This document shows positions 63,307 through 64,000 of a stretch of 64,000 nucleotides of DNA, piece by piece (the stretch's first letter is position 1; each line of letters starts with the position of its first letter). Source of the stretch: Symsagittifera roscoffensis (taxonomy: Eukaryota > Xenacoelomorpha > Acoela > Convolutidae); assembly GCF_963678635.1 (NCBI RefSeq), contig NC_087066.1, forward strand, positions 34,849,301-34,913,300, written 5' to 3'. Below the pieces are notes generated by a model, which saw nothing but the letters and a program-made list of their open reading frames with translations, did no database searches and had not been told where the DNA came from. The translations under genes and the position numbers were made by a program.

Positions 63307-64000
63307 CTGGAAATCAGCCATTGATGATGAAACATCACAATCAAGAGAAGTAACAATACAAAAGCAGATTACTATATCGATTGTGCATTGATCATAAAAG
63401 GCAGCAATTATATGCATGTCGCGTTTCGAAAAAACTTCATTTAAATTTATCTCGACGTTTTCTAATCATGTTCAGGGGCGAAAACAAAAACTTTCGAGTA
63501 TTGATGAAATGTAGCGCTTGAAAGAAGAAAGAAAGAATTTATTTCTTCAATTGTATAATTATGAAAGATATGCAAACAATATCAAAAGTAGACAATATTA
63601 TATTCATACCTATCAAAAATTGTACGACAGAAGTGGATAGACAAAGGGAAAATTCAATGCCCACTGAGAGTCTACCCAGTGCTTACTTAACAAAAGCAAT
63701 TGATTATGTTTTAATTAACAAAATGTATAATAAATAATTAACTTCTTTTGAATAATATGCATAACTTAAATAGAAAAAAAAACTTTTTTATACAATTTAA
63801 TGTGACTCACTTCAATTTACTTACTAAGATTTTCGTAAATAGCAAGAGTGCGATGCCCCACTTCATTTGAAGTCCGTAAATTGCAGAAAATAATTAAAGA
63901 AAAAAATCCGATTTTTTTTTTGAGAAACATCAACAATTCGTCAATATCTCGAATACTAGCAAAATTTGAGCGGTCATGATTCCGATTTAGATTATCGACC
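63307..64000. other. DEPDC5 intron upstream of exon a
   Basis: AT-rich with no upstream DEPDC5 exon recognised. The last 60 bases (63935-63995, cgtcaatatctcgaatacta, then tttgagcggtcatga) resemble one monomer of the repeat array at 6890-8470. Confidence 0.6.

Noticed and set aside
62973-63360. Several plus-strand ORFs opposite DEPDC5 exon a
   Set aside because: They are shadows of the conserved minus-strand exon, whose GC content is higher.
1-64000. LTR retrotransposon, endogenous retrovirus, CRISPR array or bacterial contamination
   Set aside because: No RNase H, integrase, protease or true LTR was found. All RTs are of non-LTR, PLE or PHD-RT type. No spaced short repeats and no operon-like genes were seen.

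Overview
The window is a piece of an animal (metazoan) nuclear genome, most likely an invertebrate. It is AT-rich, its genes are split by GT-AG introns, and it is crowded with decayed retrotransposons. Two conserved genes lie at the ends, both on the minus strand. At the left edge (75-351) is the first coding exon of EMC2, the TPR scaffold of the ER membrane protein complex. At the right (53136-63306) are fifteen exons of DEPDC5/Iml1, the GATOR1 subunit that holds the GAP complex for RagA/B in amino-acid sensing to mTORC1. The DEPDC5 exons run in phase from the NTD/SABA boundary through SABA, SHEN and DEP to the C-terminal domain, with a stop codon and a poly(A) signal. The N-terminal exons lie beyond the window. 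I cannot name the species.

The 52 kb between the two genes is a retroelement graveyard. From left to right: a PHD-like fragment and a decayed RT tail (1010-1858); a CR1-like LINE, called LINE-beta here (2120-4770, +); another non-LTR element (4775-6520, -); an array of diverged repeats of about 165 bp (6890-8470); a LINE-alpha relic broken by a Penelope-like element, PLE-1 (8470-11975, +); a second LINE-beta (12755-13950, +); and then a head-to-tail array of three related units, U0 (14589-16387, truncated), U1 (16388-31674) and U2 (31675-48019).

Each full unit holds the same nested order: the LINE-alpha ORF1 start (+), a Penelope-like element inserted in it (-) between pseudo-LTRs, the rest of LINE-alpha (+), an RT element with an N-terminal PHD-like finger (-), and LINE-gamma (+) with a decayed 2A-like motif. 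U1 and U2 look about 95% identical where I aligned them by eye, and each has private insertions and deletions.

The most interesting biology is in the Penelope-like elements. Between RT motif B and the catalytic YVDD motif C they carry a complete PHD-type C4HC3 zinc finger. An unusual companion ORF with a basic tail lies upstream, and a GIY-YIG endonuclease follows. Their pseudo-LTRs carry a hammerhead-ribozyme-like core (CTGATGA, hairpin, GAAA). The copies in the tandem units have lost catalytic aspartates, so they multiplied as DNA, while PLE-1 keeps them. DEPDC5 introns hold a tandem pair of tRNA-derived SINEs and three copies of a repeat of about 420 bp, one of which abuts a splice acceptor.
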